Positions 16,496 through 25,724 of a stretch of 64,000 nucleotides of DNA are shown here, piece by piece. How positions within the stretch are numbered: position 1 is the first letter of the stretch; the number at the start of each line of letters is the position of its first letter. The stretch covers positions 124,001 to 188,000 of the forward strand of contig NZ_BOML01000019.1 in NCBI RefSeq assembly GCF_016862175.1, read 5' to 3'. Below the pieces are notes generated by a model that was not told the origin of the DNA, did not search any database, and saw only the letters and a program-made list of their open reading frames with translations. Source of the DNA: Paractinoplanes durhamensis. Lineage in GTDB: Bacteria > Actinomycetota > Actinomycetes > Mycobacteriales > Micromonosporaceae. The translations under genes and the position numbers were made by a program.

Positions 16496-18328
16496 CTACC
16501 GGAGCATGCCCTTGATCTTCTGGAGGGCGGCGCCGACCTCGGCCTCGGAGTAGCCGCCGGGCACCACGGTGAAGTGCACCCTGTCGAGTTGTTCCACGGG
16601 CATCGGCAGTGGGCTGGCCCCGGCCCGGAAGTCCAGGATCATCTGGAAGAGGTTGTCGACCTCGGCGGGATCGTAGCCGTCGCCGGAACGACAGCGTCGG
16701 AGCGAAGCCCGCAGGCCGCTGATCCTACTGATCATGTGGTTCATGTCAGCGGTGCACTTCACGTGGTACTGGACCATCACCTGCTGCCGGAGCATGTCGG
16801 CGGTCTTTTTGAGGGCCGCGTCCACCTCGGTCTCGATGTAGCCGTTCGGCTCACGAGCGAATTTGATCTTCAGTAGATCGTCGGCACTGAACGGAAGCGG
16901 CCGGCGCTGGTCGATCGCCTCGACAATTTCCCGGAACAGGCGGTCGGCCTGGTCGCGTGCATAGCCGGAGCCGGGCCGCCGAGCCCGGAATGTCCGTGGC
17001 AGGCCGTCGATCCGGTCCCGGATATAGCGCACGGGGCCTCCCAGCGCTGATCTTGACCTGGTGTCCGCGACGGGGCGTGGCCCGGGATTGCGGTTGCGGG
17101 CCGTCTGCACGGCCCCGGCCGGAAGCTCCGGTGCAGGATCGGCCCCGGGCTTGAGCGGGATCGCCCACCCGAGCGTGATCAGGTGTTCCAGCTGAGCAAC
17201 CTTCTTCCGGTCGGTGGCCTGCTGCGCGAACTTCCGCTGGGCCAGCTCAGCTGCCTTGACCAGGTCGGGCCCGGCGGCCGGCGGCCGGGAAGGCCCGGGT
17301 GCGGGCTGGACCTGTAGGTGGAGGCGGATGGTGCGGGACTCGCCGGTCGCCGCGTTGCGGACGTGCACGTTGGCCCGGGAGTGCCCGGCTCGCGGCGTCA
17401 CCAGAAGCTCCAGCCGCTCGGGCTCCATATGCCGGCTCGTGGCGATCCAGTCGGCGTCGCACTCGACGGTCCACGGCGCGGGGGCGCCCTCGCTGTCCCG
17501 CGCCTCCACGTAGACCCGTTCGGCCGGCAACGTCTCGCCGGCCTCGACCTGGCCCAGATCCAGCCGCACCTCGGAGACGTGCAGCGTCGGGGCGGCCGGC
17601 CGCGTCGGCCGGGCGCGGCGGCGGGCGATGGCCAGGCCGCCCTCGCCGTCCGCCTTGAACTGCGGCCGTTGCCGGCCCAACTCGGCCAGCCCGTTGCGGG
17701 TGAACTCGAACAGCTCCTCCAGGGTCAGATGGCCGGCGGTGGAGCGGGCCGCCGGCGCGGTCCGCAGGCCGGCCACGACCTGACCGGTGAACAGGCTGGT
17801 GCCGTCCTCCGCGGACGCGTCGTTGGCCAGCTCCTGCGCGCGGCAGCTGGTGAGCACGTACCGCCCGGTGCCCTCGAACGCGCGCACCATGTCGGCGCCC
17901 TTGAACGCGCCGCTATGGCAGCAGTCCAGCATGATGATCACCCGGGATGCGGCCGACCCTTCGATGATCCCGTCGACCGCGCGGGAGCTGATCGAGGTCG
18001 ACCGGAGCCGGTCGGCACGGGTATCCCGCGTGCAGAGGTAGAGATTGCCGTACTCGTCCAGCCGCCCGTGCCCGCTGTAGTAGAGCAGCAGCACCTCGTC
18101 GCGACCCGCGGTCGTGAAGAACTCGTCCAGCCCGACCAGGACCTCCTGCATCGAGCCGTCCGGCTGGAGCGTGACCGAGCCGGGCCCGAACAGACCCTGA
18201 CCCGGGTCCTGCAGGGCGTCGCGCAGGGCCACGATGTCGTTGCGCGGACCGATCAGTGGCGGGAGGTTGTGCTCGTCGACCGGGTACGAGCTGTTTCCGA
18301 TCAGGATCGCTCGGTATCGGTCTGCCAC
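16496..18328 (-). CDS. Caspase-like protease with tandem DivIVA-like C-terminal repeats
   Basis: A 610-residue protein. Residues 1-235 are a caspase-fold (C14) domain: LIGNSSYP near 9, catalytic His87 in YYSGHG, catalytic Cys137 in LDCCHSG. Residues 248-345 look like an Ig-like beta-sandwich (VRLDLGQVEAGETL; DADWIATS). A Lys/Gln-rich helix follows, and then two 75-residue repeats at about 440-514 and 536-610. Each repeat has two GYxxxEVDxxF/L motifs (GYDPAEVDNLF, GYSEAEVGAAL; first repeat GYARDQADRLF, GYIETEVDAAL), reminiscent of actinobacterial DivIVA motifs. The GTG start at 18328 lies inside the 3' end of the EACC1 gene, a 28-nt overlap. It is probably a cytoplasmic effector protease of a biological conflict system. 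Confidence 0.9.
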   Translation of the reverse strand: MADRYRAILIGNSSYPVDEHNLPPLIGPRNDIVALRDALQDPGQGLFGPGSVTLQPDGSMQEVLVGLDEFFTTAGRDEVLLLYYSGHGRLDEYGNLYLCTRDTRADRLRSTSISSRAVDGIIEGSAASRVIIMLDCCHSGAFKGADMVRAFEGTGRYVLTSCRAQELANDASAEDGTSLFTGQVVAGLRTAPAARSTAGHLTLEELFEFTRNGLAELGRQRPQFKADGEGGLAIARRRARPTRPAAPTLHVSEVRLDLGQVEAGETLPAERVYVEARDSEGAPAPWTVECDADWIATSRHMEPERLELLVTPRAGHSRANVHVRNAATGESRTIRLHLQVQPAPGPSRPPAAGPDLVKAAELAQRKFAQQATDRKKVAQLEHLITLGWAIPLKPGADPAPELPAGAVQTARNRNPGPRPVADTRSRSALGGPVRYIRDRIDGLPRTFRARRPGSGYARDQADRLFREIVEAIDQRRPLPFSADDLLKIKFAREPNGYIETEVDAALKKTADMLRQQVMVQYHVKCTADMNHMISRISGLRASLRRCRSGDGYDPAEVDNLFQMILDFRAGASPLPMPVEQLDRVHFTVVPGGYSEAEVGAALQKIKGMLR

Positions 18329-18705
18329 GGTTCCCCCGACAGGATTCGGCTCATGCCCCGGGTCAACTCCTGCATCGCCGCCGCATCCAGGTTGTCGGCG
18401 TCGAGGGTCACCCGGTCCTCCCGGCCGTCGTGCTGCCAGGTCAGCGTCACCGTCCGGGTGCGGTCGCGGCCCAGCCACGCCTTGAACGCCCCGAGCGCGG
18501 CGGTGAACGCACCGGCCGAGCCCAGGGCCACCACGACGGCTTCCGCGGCGCCCTTGGTGCCGGCCACCGGCGTGGAGCGCACCTCGGCGCCGGGCACGCC
18601 GGAGCGGAGACCGGCGGCCAGCTCGTAGCGCTGCTTGATCCACCCCGGATGATCCGGGGCATACCGCCGGCTCGTGGCGGATACCTCGATGTCGACAGTC
18701 AGCAT
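18301..18705 (-). CDS. EACC1 domain protein (effector-associated constant component)
   Basis: A 134-residue protein matching the EACC1 pattern: a short N-terminal strand (LTVDIEVSATS), an Arg-rich helix (WIKQRYELAAGLRSGV), the hydrophobic hallmark GAAEAVVVALGSAGAFTAALGAFKAWLGRD, and a C-terminal strand-helix (TVTLTWQHDGREDRVTLDAD). EACC1 is known from comparative genomics as a constant partner of caspase, trypsin and other effectors in bacterial conflict systems, especially in filamentous actinobacteria. It overlaps the caspase start by 28 nt. Its role as adaptor or inhibitor is inferred from that coupling. Confidence 0.88.
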   Translation of the reverse strand: MLTVDIEVSATSRRYAPDHPGWIKQRYELAAGLRSGVPGAEVRSTPVAGTKGAAEAVVVALGSAGAFTAALGAFKAWLGRDRTRTVTLTWQHDGREDRVTLDADNLDAAAMQELTRGMSRILSGEPWQTDTERS

Positions 18706-18761
18706 CCCCGAAATCCTACGCACGGTGATGGGTGGGTGACCGGCCGACACTCGGGGCGGCG

Positions 18762-19085
18762 TCAGGCGGCCGGGGTGCCCAGGGACTGCTCGATGACCGC
18801 CAGCAGGAGCAGCGCGACCAGTGCGGCGGCCAGGCCGAACAACGCTGCCTGCCCGCCCAGTGACGCCGCCGAGCGGGCGTTGCGGCTGCCCACGTAGACC
18901 CACAGGCCGGCCACGACCAAGCAGCCGGGCAGGAAGATCGTGCTCCACAGCAGGCTGCTGATCACCGTGTCGCGGAACTGGTCGCCGAGTCCGCCGGTCG
19001 ACGCGGTGAAGGCGACGACACCCGCCGCCAGCCCGGCGAGGATCCAGGCGGTGGCGACGGTGAAGGCGCGCGCTCGGCTCACCAT
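18762..19085 (-). CDS. Three-helix membrane protein beside the EACC1-caspase pair
   Basis: A 107-residue protein with three transmembrane helices: FTVATAWILAGLAAGVVAF (about 8-26), TIFLPGCLVVAGLWVYV (about 49-65) and GLAAALVALLLLAVIEQS (about 84-101). No family is recognised. It lies 56 bp upstream of EACC1 on the same strand and 10 bp from the MFS gene. It could be part of the conflict system as membrane anchor or target, but it may be an unrelated small membrane protein. Confidence 0.6.
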   Translation of the reverse strand: MVSRARAFTVATAWILAGLAAGVVAFTASTGGLGDQFRDTVISSLLWSTIFLPGCLVVAGLWVYVGSRNARSAASLGGQAALFGLAAALVALLLLAVIEQSLGTPAA

Positions 19086-19095
19086 GGCGGGCAGA

Positions 19096-20352
19096 CTAAC
19101 CCTCCAGCTGCGGCTCCGGCGCCAACGAATCGATATCGATCTCTTTAAAACGACCTTTGGCCCGTGCCACCAGGGCCGCGGCCACGACGCCGAAGGCGGT
19201 GATGGCCAGCCCGCACAGCAGGAGGGCGTGCCGCGCCCCGAGCCACTCGACCAGCGGGCCGCCGAGGATCGTGCCGATCGGCACCGCCACCACCAGCACG
19301 GCGCCGTTGGCCGCCAGGACCTGGGCGCGGTTGGACCTGGTGGTGCTGCGCTGGAGCAACGCCATCGACGTCGGCATGTAGGGCGCCCAGATCGCCCCGC
19401 CGACCGCGAGCGCCGCCAGCGACACCGGCATCGGCGCGCCCAGCCCGATCGGCACCATGGTCAGCCCGAACGTGGTGACCACCCCGATGGTGACCGGCCA
19501 CAACGGCAGCCGGCGCAGATATCCGGCGAGCAGCGCCCCGCCGACCGCGCCCGCCGCGAACGCCGTGAAGAACCAGCCGAGCAGCGCCGCCGACCCGTGC
19601 AGGTCGTCGGCCACGTAGATCGGCAGCGCCACATACACCGGCCCGAACAGGAAGAAGAAGCCGAAGCTCAGCGCGAGCAGCCCGACCAGCCGGCGCTGCC
19701 GCAGGATCACCCGGAAGCCGGCCGACCGGGAGGCTCCGGCCGGTGGCGGCGCGGCCCGGACGGTGTGCGGCACCGCGAGCCGGTAGCTGATCGCCAGCAC
19801 CGCGAAGGTGGCCGCGTCGGCCGCGATCACCCAGGCCGGCCCGACGGCGGCGGCGAGGAAACCGGCCAGCGGCGGCCCGCCGACCGCGGTCGCCTCGGCG
19901 ATCGCCCCGATCAGGGCGTTGCCGGCCAGGTGGTGCTCGGTCGGCAGCACCTCGGCGATCAGTGTGTACCGCCCGGCCGAGCCCCACGAGTGCAGCAGCG
20001 ACGAGCAGGCCAGCAGCACGACGTAGAGAGTCGGCGTGAGCGCGCCCGTCGCATACGCCAACGGGATGGCCGCCAGGGCGGTGGCGCGCAGCGTGGCGTC
20101 CCACCCGGCCAGTCGCGCCCCGTCCCAGTGCGCGAGCCGGCGCGCGAAGAAGAACGTGCCGAGCACGCTGGGCATCGTGTACGCGGCCATGGCCAGGGCC
20201 ACCCAGGTGCCGCGCGTCCCGGGGCCGGCCAGCAGGAGCGCCAGCCAGCCCACCGCGACGATCGACATGCCGTCCCCGAGCGCCGACACGGCGAGCCCCG
20301 GCAGCAGCCGGCGCAGCACCGGGTTGGTGATCACCGGACGGTAGGGGTTCAT
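19096..20352 (-). CDS. Major facilitator superfamily transporter
   Basis: A 418-residue protein with about 12 hydrophobic helices, beginning LLPGLAVSALGDGMSIVAVGWLALLLAG, typical of the MFS_3 (enterobactin exporter-like) subfamily. The ATG at 20352 (MNPYRPVITN) is taken as start; an in-frame start at 20388 would add 12 residues with no membrane character. The ribosome site is weak (GGTGG). It lies 63 bp downstream of the last gene of the uronate operon on the same strand, so it may be co-transcribed and move a sugar or an exported product. The substrate is not predictable. Confidence 0.85.
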   Translation of the reverse strand: MNPYRPVITNPVLRRLLPGLAVSALGDGMSIVAVGWLALLLAGPGTRGTWVALAMAAYTMPSVLGTFFFARRLAHWDGARLAGWDATLRATALAAIPLAYATGALTPTLYVVLLACSSLLHSWGSAGRYTLIAEVLPTEHHLAGNALIGAIAEATAVGGPPLAGFLAAAVGPAWVIAADAATFAVLAISYRLAVPHTVRAAPPPAGASRSAGFRVILRQRRLVGLLALSFGFFFLFGPVYVALPIYVADDLHGSAALLGWFFTAFAAGAVGGALLAGYLRRLPLWPVTIGVVTTFGLTMVPIGLGAPMPVSLAALAVGGAIWAPYMPTSMALLQRSTTRSNRAQVLAANGAVLVVAVPIGTILGGPLVEWLGARHALLLCGLAITAFGVVAAALVARAKGRFKEIDIDSLAPEPQLEG

Positions 20353-20415
20353 ACGTCCACCCGACACCATCGGCGGCCCGAGATCCATCTGCCAGAAGCA
20401 GAAGCAGAACCGGCG

Positions 20416-21552
20416 CTACGTGACCGGCAGCCGCTGGACGAGCGGGCGGACCGCCCACGGCACGCCCATCTCGGACGGCAGGGCAAGGGTGTCGACGACC
20501 TTGTGCAGCAGGTCGTTGATGCCGGGGATGGTGCGGTTCGGGCCCTCGATACGGACCACGCCGTCGTCGAGCAGGTGCGGCTCGGGCACGTCGGGCACGG
20601 TCAGCGCCTCCAGCACGGCGGTGAAGTCGGCGGTCGCGGCCAGCGGCACCAGCAGCGGCACCCCGCTCGCCCGGTGGTCGAGGAGGTTGGTCAGCAGGTC
20701 GGTGCGCCCGGGCACCTCGCGCAGCTCGTCGTCGCCGGGCAGGGCGAGCCGGTCGGTCGGGTATTCCAGCAGCGCCCGCCCCTCCGGCCCGCGCGCCCCG
20801 ATCTCGCCGGCCACGAAGTCCTCGCCGGCCAGGGTGACCGCGATGACGACCTGCAGCCCGTCGTCGAACGTGATCCGGGCGAACGCGGTGTCCTCGACCT
20901 CGATCGGCCGCACCCGGTACCGCTCGGCGACCAGCTGCCGCGGCCGGCCCGCGCCGAGCGACTGCGCCCCGGCGAGGGCCTGCATGACCGCGTGCGCGAG
21001 CGGGTTGACCAGGGCGCCGTCGATGACCGGCCGGCCACCGACGACCCGCCGGCCGGCCCACGGCGACCGTCCGTAGTAGACGTCGTCGCGCTGCCAGGAC
21101 GCGGTCGCGGTGATCCCGCCGATCGGCCCGAGCCCCGGCAGGGCGGCGCGGAACTGCTGCCACGCCGCCGAGCCGAGGGCCTGGAACCCGACCTGGCAGG
21201 CCCGCCCGGACGAACCGAGCGCCGCGGTGAGGGTGCGGTGCGCGGCGAGCGACGCCACCGGCGGCTTCTCCAGCAGCAGGTCGCAGCCGGCGGCGATCGC
21301 GTCGAGCGCGATCTGCAGGTGGGTGTGCGGCGGGGTGCAGATCACCACCACGTCGGGGGCGGCCTCGGCGAGCAGGTCACGGTGGTCGGCGAAAACCGGG
21401 ACCCCGGCGGGTACGGGCGGGTCCTCCTCCAGCGGCCGCGTGTCGGCAAGTGCCTTGAGGCGTACGCGTCCCGCGGCCTCCAACTCGGCGATGCGCCGCC
21501 GGTGCCACCGTCCGTGCCCGTTCGCCCCGATCAGGGCGATGGTGGGGATCAT
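20416..21552 (-). CDS. Gfo/Idh/MocA-family oxidoreductase
   Basis: A 378-residue NAD(P)-binding sugar dehydrogenase family protein. The Rossmann motif is ALIGANGHGRWHRRR at residues 6-20, and the lysine motif is LLLEKPPVAS near residue 93. The C-terminal domain has GGRPVIDGALVNPLAHAVMQAL. The ATG overlaps the UxuB-like stop by 4 nt, so it is the last of the coupled genes in the uronate/L-fuconate operon. It is distantly related to the operon's first Gfo/Idh gene, which suggests two separate redox steps rather than a recent duplication. Confidence 0.88.
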   Translation of the reverse strand: MIPTIALIGANGHGRWHRRRIAELEAAGRVRLKALADTRPLEEDPPVPAGVPVFADHRDLLAEAAPDVVVICTPPHTHLQIALDAIAAGCDLLLEKPPVASLAAHRTLTAALGSSGRACQVGFQALGSAAWQQFRAALPGLGPIGGITATASWQRDDVYYGRSPWAGRRVVGGRPVIDGALVNPLAHAVMQALAGAQSLGAGRPRQLVAERYRVRPIEVEDTAFARITFDDGLQVVIAVTLAGEDFVAGEIGARGPEGRALLEYPTDRLALPGDDELREVPGRTDLLTNLLDHRASGVPLLVPLAATADFTAVLEALTVPDVPEPHLLDDGVVRIEGPNRTIPGINDLLHKVVDTLALPSEMGVPWAVRPLVQRLPVT

Positions 21553-23012
21553 CGGACACCGGCCAGGGTCGCCTCGACGCCGTGTTTGTCGAGCTCGGTC
21601 AGCCAGTCGACGAGCAACTGCCGGACCGTCTCGTCGCCGGCCAGCTCCGGCGCGAAGACGGTGTCGAGGCCGAGCAGCGCGTCGACGGTGCCGGCCGGGG
21701 TGGGTGCGGCGGTGGCGAGCCGCTGCCGGATCCGGTCGGCCAGCGGGTCGTCGAGGGGCAGTGGCCGCCCGTCGTCGGTGGTGCCCCGCACGTACCGCAT
21801 CCAGGCGGCGACCGCGAGGGCTCCCCAGCGCGGGATCCCGCCGGCCCGGCGCCGGTCGAGGATGGCGTGCAGCAGCCGCTGGGGGAGTTTCTGCGAGCCG
21901 TCCATGGCGACCTGGACGGTGCGGTGCCCGATGGCCGGGTTGGCGAAGCGGTGCAGCACCTGGTCGCCGTACTCGACCACGGTGATACCGGGCGGCGGGT
22001 CGAAGCTGGGCGCGATGTCCTCGGCGATGAACCGCCGCATGGCCGTGACCAGGCCGGGGATCTCCAGGGCCGAGTAGATCGTCTCCCGTCCGGCGACCGC
22101 GCCGAGGTAGGCGATGGCCGAGTGCACCCCGTTCAGCGTGCGGAGCTTCAGCAGCTCCCAGGGGCGCGGGTCGCCGGCGAGGACCGCACCGGCCTGCTCC
22201 CAGGCGGGCCGCCCGGCCGGGAAGTCGTCCTCGATGACCCACTGCATGTAGGGCTCGCCGTGCACGGCCGCCTCGTCGCGGACGCCGAGCTCGCCGGCCG
22301 CCACGGCCAGGGTCTCGGCGGTGCTGGCCGGCACGATCCGGTCGACCATGGTGCCGGGGAAGGTCACGTTGCCGGCCACCCAGTCGGAGTGCCCGGTCGC
22401 GGTGGCCAGGTAGTCGACCAGCCCGCGCAACCGGTGCCCGTTGGACGGCAGGTTGTCGCAGCTGACCAGGGCGATCGGCCCGCCGTCAGCCCGGCGGCGG
22501 GCGGCGAGACCGCGGATGAGCAGGCCGGGAACCGTCCGCGGGTCGCGGTCGGTCTCCAGGTCCCCGCGCAGGTCGTCGTCGAGCAGGAGCCGGCCGGTGG
22601 CCGGGTCGAGCCGGTAGGCCTTTTCGGTCACGGTGAGGGTGACGATCTTGATGGCCGGGTCGGCGAGGAGGGCGACCACCGCGGCCGGGTCGGCGGCCGC
22701 GTGCCGCAGCCCGGCGATCGCGCCGATCACCCGGGTGGAGCGGCCCTCGGCGGCGAGGGTGGTGACGCTGTAGAGGCCGTCCTGGGCGCGCAGGTCGTCG
22801 ATGACCTTCGCCGAGCGGGGCCCGACGCCGACGATGCCCCAGTCACCGCCGCCCGCGGCCATCGCGTCCTCGGTGTAGACGGCCTGGTGGGCCCGGAAGA
22901 ACGCGCCGAGGCCGAGGTGGACGATGCCGGCGCCGGCATCGCCGGGGGTGATGCGCGGGCGGCTCGCTTCGGGGATGCGGCCGAGGGTGCCGAGGCCGAG
23001 ACGGTCGCTCAT
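21549..23012 (-). CDS. Mannitol dehydrogenase-family reductase (UxuB-like)
   Basis: A 487-residue polyol/hexuronate dehydrogenase of the long-chain mannitol dehydrogenase family. The N-terminal nucleotide fold begins GIVHLGLGAFFRAHQAVYTEDAM. The family motifs CDNLPSNG, TFPGTMVDRIVP and the catalytic lysine segment LKLRTLNGVHSAIAYLG follow in order. Beside a uronate isomerase, the likely reaction is NADH-dependent reduction of fructuronate or tagaturonate to mannonate or altronate. It overlaps both neighbours by 4 nt. Confidence 0.9.
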   Translation of the reverse strand: MSDRLGLGTLGRIPEASRPRITPGDAGAGIVHLGLGAFFRAHQAVYTEDAMAAGGGDWGIVGVGPRSAKVIDDLRAQDGLYSVTTLAAEGRSTRVIGAIAGLRHAAADPAAVVALLADPAIKIVTLTVTEKAYRLDPATGRLLLDDDLRGDLETDRDPRTVPGLLIRGLAARRRADGGPIALVSCDNLPSNGHRLRGLVDYLATATGHSDWVAGNVTFPGTMVDRIVPASTAETLAVAAGELGVRDEAAVHGEPYMQWVIEDDFPAGRPAWEQAGAVLAGDPRPWELLKLRTLNGVHSAIAYLGAVAGRETIYSALEIPGLVTAMRRFIAEDIAPSFDPPPGITVVEYGDQVLHRFANPAIGHRTVQVAMDGSQKLPQRLLHAILDRRRAGGIPRWGALAVAAWMRYVRGTTDDGRPLPLDDPLADRIRQRLATAAPTPAGTVDALLGLDTVFAPELAGDETVRQLLVDWLTELDKHGVEATLAGVR

Positions 23013-24295
23013 CGCCAGACCGGCCCGTCCGGGAAAGAGAACTCGGCGATCGAGGCGGGCTTGAGGTCGGAGCTGTAGCCGGGCTTCTCCGGCACCAGAT
23101 AGCGGCCGTCCCGGGTGCGCACCGGATCCTCGAAGTGTTCGTGCAGGTGGTCGACGTACTCGACCATCCGCCCGTCCAGCGACGTGCCCACCCGCAGGTA
23201 GTCGAAGATCGCCAGGTGCTGGACGAGCTCGCAGAGGCCGACCCCGCCCGAGTGCGGGCAGACCGGCACCCCGAACTTGGCCGCCAGCAGCAGCTCGGCG
23301 AGGACCTCGGGAACGCCCGCCACCCGGCACGCGTCGATCTGCATCACGCCGATCGCGCCGGCCTGCAGCAGCTGCTTGAAGATGACCCGGTTGGCGGCCA
23401 CCTCACCGGTTGCCACGCGTACGGGAGCAACCGCTTTTTGAATTTCGGCGTGCCCGAGGATGTCGTCGGGGTGGGTGGGTTCCTCGATCCAGTAGGGATC
23501 GGATTCGGCCAGCCGGGCCATGTTGGCGATCGCCTCGCCGACCCCCCAGATCTGGTTGGCGTCCATCATCAGCAGCGCGTCCGGGCCGATCTCCGCGCGG
23601 ATGATCCGGGCCCGGCGGACGTCGTCCTCGATCGGGCCGCCGACCTTCATCTTCATCGCCCGCCAGCCCTGCGCGTACGCCTCGCGGGTCAGCGCCCGGA
23701 CCTTGTCGTCGGGGTAGCCGAGCCAGCCGACGCTGGTCGTGTAGGACGGGAAGCCCTCGCTGCGCAGCTGGGCGAGCCGGTCCTCGAGCCCGACCCGGCC
23801 CTTGTCGAGGATCGCGGCCGCGTCCTCCGGGGTGAGCGCGTCGTCGATGTGCCGGAAGTCGATGCAGGCGACCAGGTCGGCGGTCGGCATCTCGGCGAGC
23901 AGTTGCCAGATCGGCTTGCCGTCGATCTTGGCCCGCAGGTCCCAGACCGCGTTGACGATGGCGCCGGTGGCCATGTGCAGCGCGCCCTTCTCCGGACCGA
24001 GCCAGCGCAGCTGCACGTCGGCGGTGAGGCTGCGCAGGAACGCCAGCGGCTCGGCGAACAGCTCCTCGAGGGTCCGGCCCTCGACATGGTGGGCCAGCGC
24101 CCGGACCGCCGCGCAGGTGATCTCGTTGCCGCGCCCGTTGGTGAAGGTGAACCCGGTGCCGGTGTGGCCGGAGTCGGTGGCCAGCTCGACGTAGGTGGCC
24201 GAGTAGTCGCCCTTGTTGATCGAGTCGGAGCCGTCGCCGGCGGCGGCGGTCGGGAACCGTACGTCGTGGACGGTGAGCCCGGTGATCGTCGTCAT
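23009..24295 (-). CDS. L-fuconate dehydratase-like enolase superfamily protein
   Basis: A 428-residue mandelate-racemase-subgroup enolase-superfamily protein. The N-terminal cap VHDVRFPTAAAGDGSDSINKGDYSATYVEL is the L-fuconate dehydratase pattern. The metal and catalytic residues are in order: the KxK pair in AMKMKVG, Asp in MDANQIWG, Glu in IEEPTHPDD, Glu in ATGEVAANR, Asp in QIDACR and His in CPHSGGVG. The known reaction is L-fuconate to 2-keto-3-deoxy-L-fuconate. Beside UxaC and UxuB-like genes it may instead dehydrate an aldonate formed from a uronate. Both ends overlap neighbours by 4 nt. Confidence 0.9.
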   Translation of the reverse strand: MTTITGLTVHDVRFPTAAAGDGSDSINKGDYSATYVELATDSGHTGTGFTFTNGRGNEITCAAVRALAHHVEGRTLEELFAEPLAFLRSLTADVQLRWLGPEKGALHMATGAIVNAVWDLRAKIDGKPIWQLLAEMPTADLVACIDFRHIDDALTPEDAAAILDKGRVGLEDRLAQLRSEGFPSYTTSVGWLGYPDDKVRALTREAYAQGWRAMKMKVGGPIEDDVRRARIIRAEIGPDALLMMDANQIWGVGEAIANMARLAESDPYWIEEPTHPDDILGHAEIQKAVAPVRVATGEVAANRVIFKQLLQAGAIGVMQIDACRVAGVPEVLAELLLAAKFGVPVCPHSGGVGLCELVQHLAIFDYLRVGTSLDGRMVEYVDHLHEHFEDPVRTRDGRYLVPEKPGYSSDLKPASIAEFSFPDGPVWR

Positions 24296-25716
24296 GCCTT
24301 TGCCCCGTCCAGCCGGAAGATCCGCTTCGGTAGGTGGTAGGCCAGGTCGGCCATGGTCTCGGCGGCCTCGTCGAGCGGCAGCCGGTCCTGCGCGACCAGC
24401 GACGCGAGGTAGGCGGCGTCGGACCGGCGGGCGACGTCGTGCCGCACCGGGATCGAGCAGAACGCCCGGGTGTCGTCGACGAACCCGGCGGTGTTGTAGA
24501 AGCCGGCCGCGTCGGTGACCGCCTCCCGGAACCGGCGCATCGCGTCCGGCGTGTCCAGGAACCACCACGGTGCGCCCAGGTAGAGCGCGGGGTAGCCGCC
24601 GGCCAGCGGGGCAAGTTCCCGGCTGAACGTGTACTCGTCCAGGGTGTAGACCACCAGCCGCAGCTTCGGATCCATCCCGTACGCGTCGAGCAGCGGCCGC
24701 AACCCGTGCACGTAGTCGGTGGCCTGCGGGATGTCGCCGCCGACGTCGAGGCCGTGCTCGGCGTAGAGCTGCCGGTTGTGGTTGCGGTTCGCCCCCGGGT
24801 GGATCTGCATGACCAGCCCGTCGTCGAGCGACATCCGGGCGAACTCGAGCAGCATGTGCGCCCGGAACGTCTCGGCATCCTCGGCCGTGGCGGTGCCGTG
24901 CAGCCCGCGGTCGTAGAGGGCGGCCGCCTCGGCCGGGGTCAGCGCCAGGGTCCGGGCGGTGGGGTGGCCGTGGTCGGTGCAGGTGGTGCCGGCCTCGATG
25001 AACGCCTGCCGCCGGCTGCGCAGCGCGGCCAGGTAACCCGGGTAGGTGCCGGTGTTCTCGCCGGCGATCTCGCCGAGCGTGTCGATCGCGCCGCGCCAGT
25101 CCGGGCGCTCCATGTCGACCACGTTGTCCGGCCGGAACGTCGAGATCACCCGGCCGCCCGGGCCGCCCCAGCCGTCGGCGGCCAGCTTGGCGTGCTGGGC
25201 CAGGTCGTCGGTGGGCGACTCGGTGGTGGCCAGCACCTCGATGCCGAACCGCTCGAACAGCGCCCGGGGCCGGAAGTCCGGCTCGGCGAGCTTGGCCGCG
25301 ATCGCGTCGTACACCTCGTCGGCGGTTTCCCGGCTCAGCCGGGTCTCCACCCCGAACACGGTGCGGAACGTCTGCTCCAGCCAGAGCCGGGACGGGGTGC
25401 CGCGGAACAGGTGCCAATTTTCCGCGAGCAGCCGCCAGATGGTGCGGCCGTCGGTCTCGACCGGGCCGCCGTCGCGCCGCGGCACGCCGAGCCGGGACGG
25501 CGGGATGCCCTGGCTGAGCAGCATCCGGGTCACGTAGTGATCGGGCACGATGAGCAGTCGCGCCGGATCGGGGAACGGCTCGTCGTCGGCGAGCAGGCGG
25601 GGATCGACATGGCCATGCGGGGAGAGCAGCGGCAGGTCGCGCGCGACGGCATACAGCTCGCGGGCGATGCCGGCCTGGCGCGTGTCGATGGCGAACGTCG
25701 GGTCGGACACGGTCAC
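24292..25716 (-). CDS. uxaC: Glucuronate isomerase UxaC
   Basis: A 474-residue amidohydrolase-fold hexuronate isomerase converting D-glucuronate to D-fructuronate or D-galacturonate to D-tagaturonate. The N-terminal metal site is LLSPHGHVDPRLLA, and the family segments LIVPDHYVTRMLLSQG, GLVMQIHPGANRNHN and the C-terminal GFVDDTRAFCSIPVRHDVARR are all present. The length is normal. The start is a GTG at 25716 behind a GAGGT site. It ends in an ATGA overlap with the dehydratase and starts 8 nt after the upstream Gfo/Idh stop. Confidence 0.95.
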   Translation of the reverse strand: MTVSDPTFAIDTRQAGIARELYAVARDLPLLSPHGHVDPRLLADDEPFPDPARLLIVPDHYVTRMLLSQGIPPSRLGVPRRDGGPVETDGRTIWRLLAENWHLFRGTPSRLWLEQTFRTVFGVETRLSRETADEVYDAIAAKLAEPDFRPRALFERFGIEVLATTESPTDDLAQHAKLAADGWGGPGGRVISTFRPDNVVDMERPDWRGAIDTLGEIAGENTGTYPGYLAALRSRRQAFIEAGTTCTDHGHPTARTLALTPAEAAALYDRGLHGTATAEDAETFRAHMLLEFARMSLDDGLVMQIHPGANRNHNRQLYAEHGLDVGGDIPQATDYVHGLRPLLDAYGMDPKLRLVVYTLDEYTFSRELAPLAGGYPALYLGAPWWFLDTPDAMRRFREAVTDAAGFYNTAGFVDDTRAFCSIPVRHDVARRSDAAYLASLVAQDRLPLDEAAETMADLAYHLPKRIFRLDGAKA

Positions 25717-25724
25717 CTCGGTGA

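Noticed and set aside
18940..22077. A 1045-codon plus-strand frame across the MFS and Gfo/Idh genes
   Set aside because: It is made of compositional RRP/RQP-type sequence without domains and is opposite two genes with clear families.
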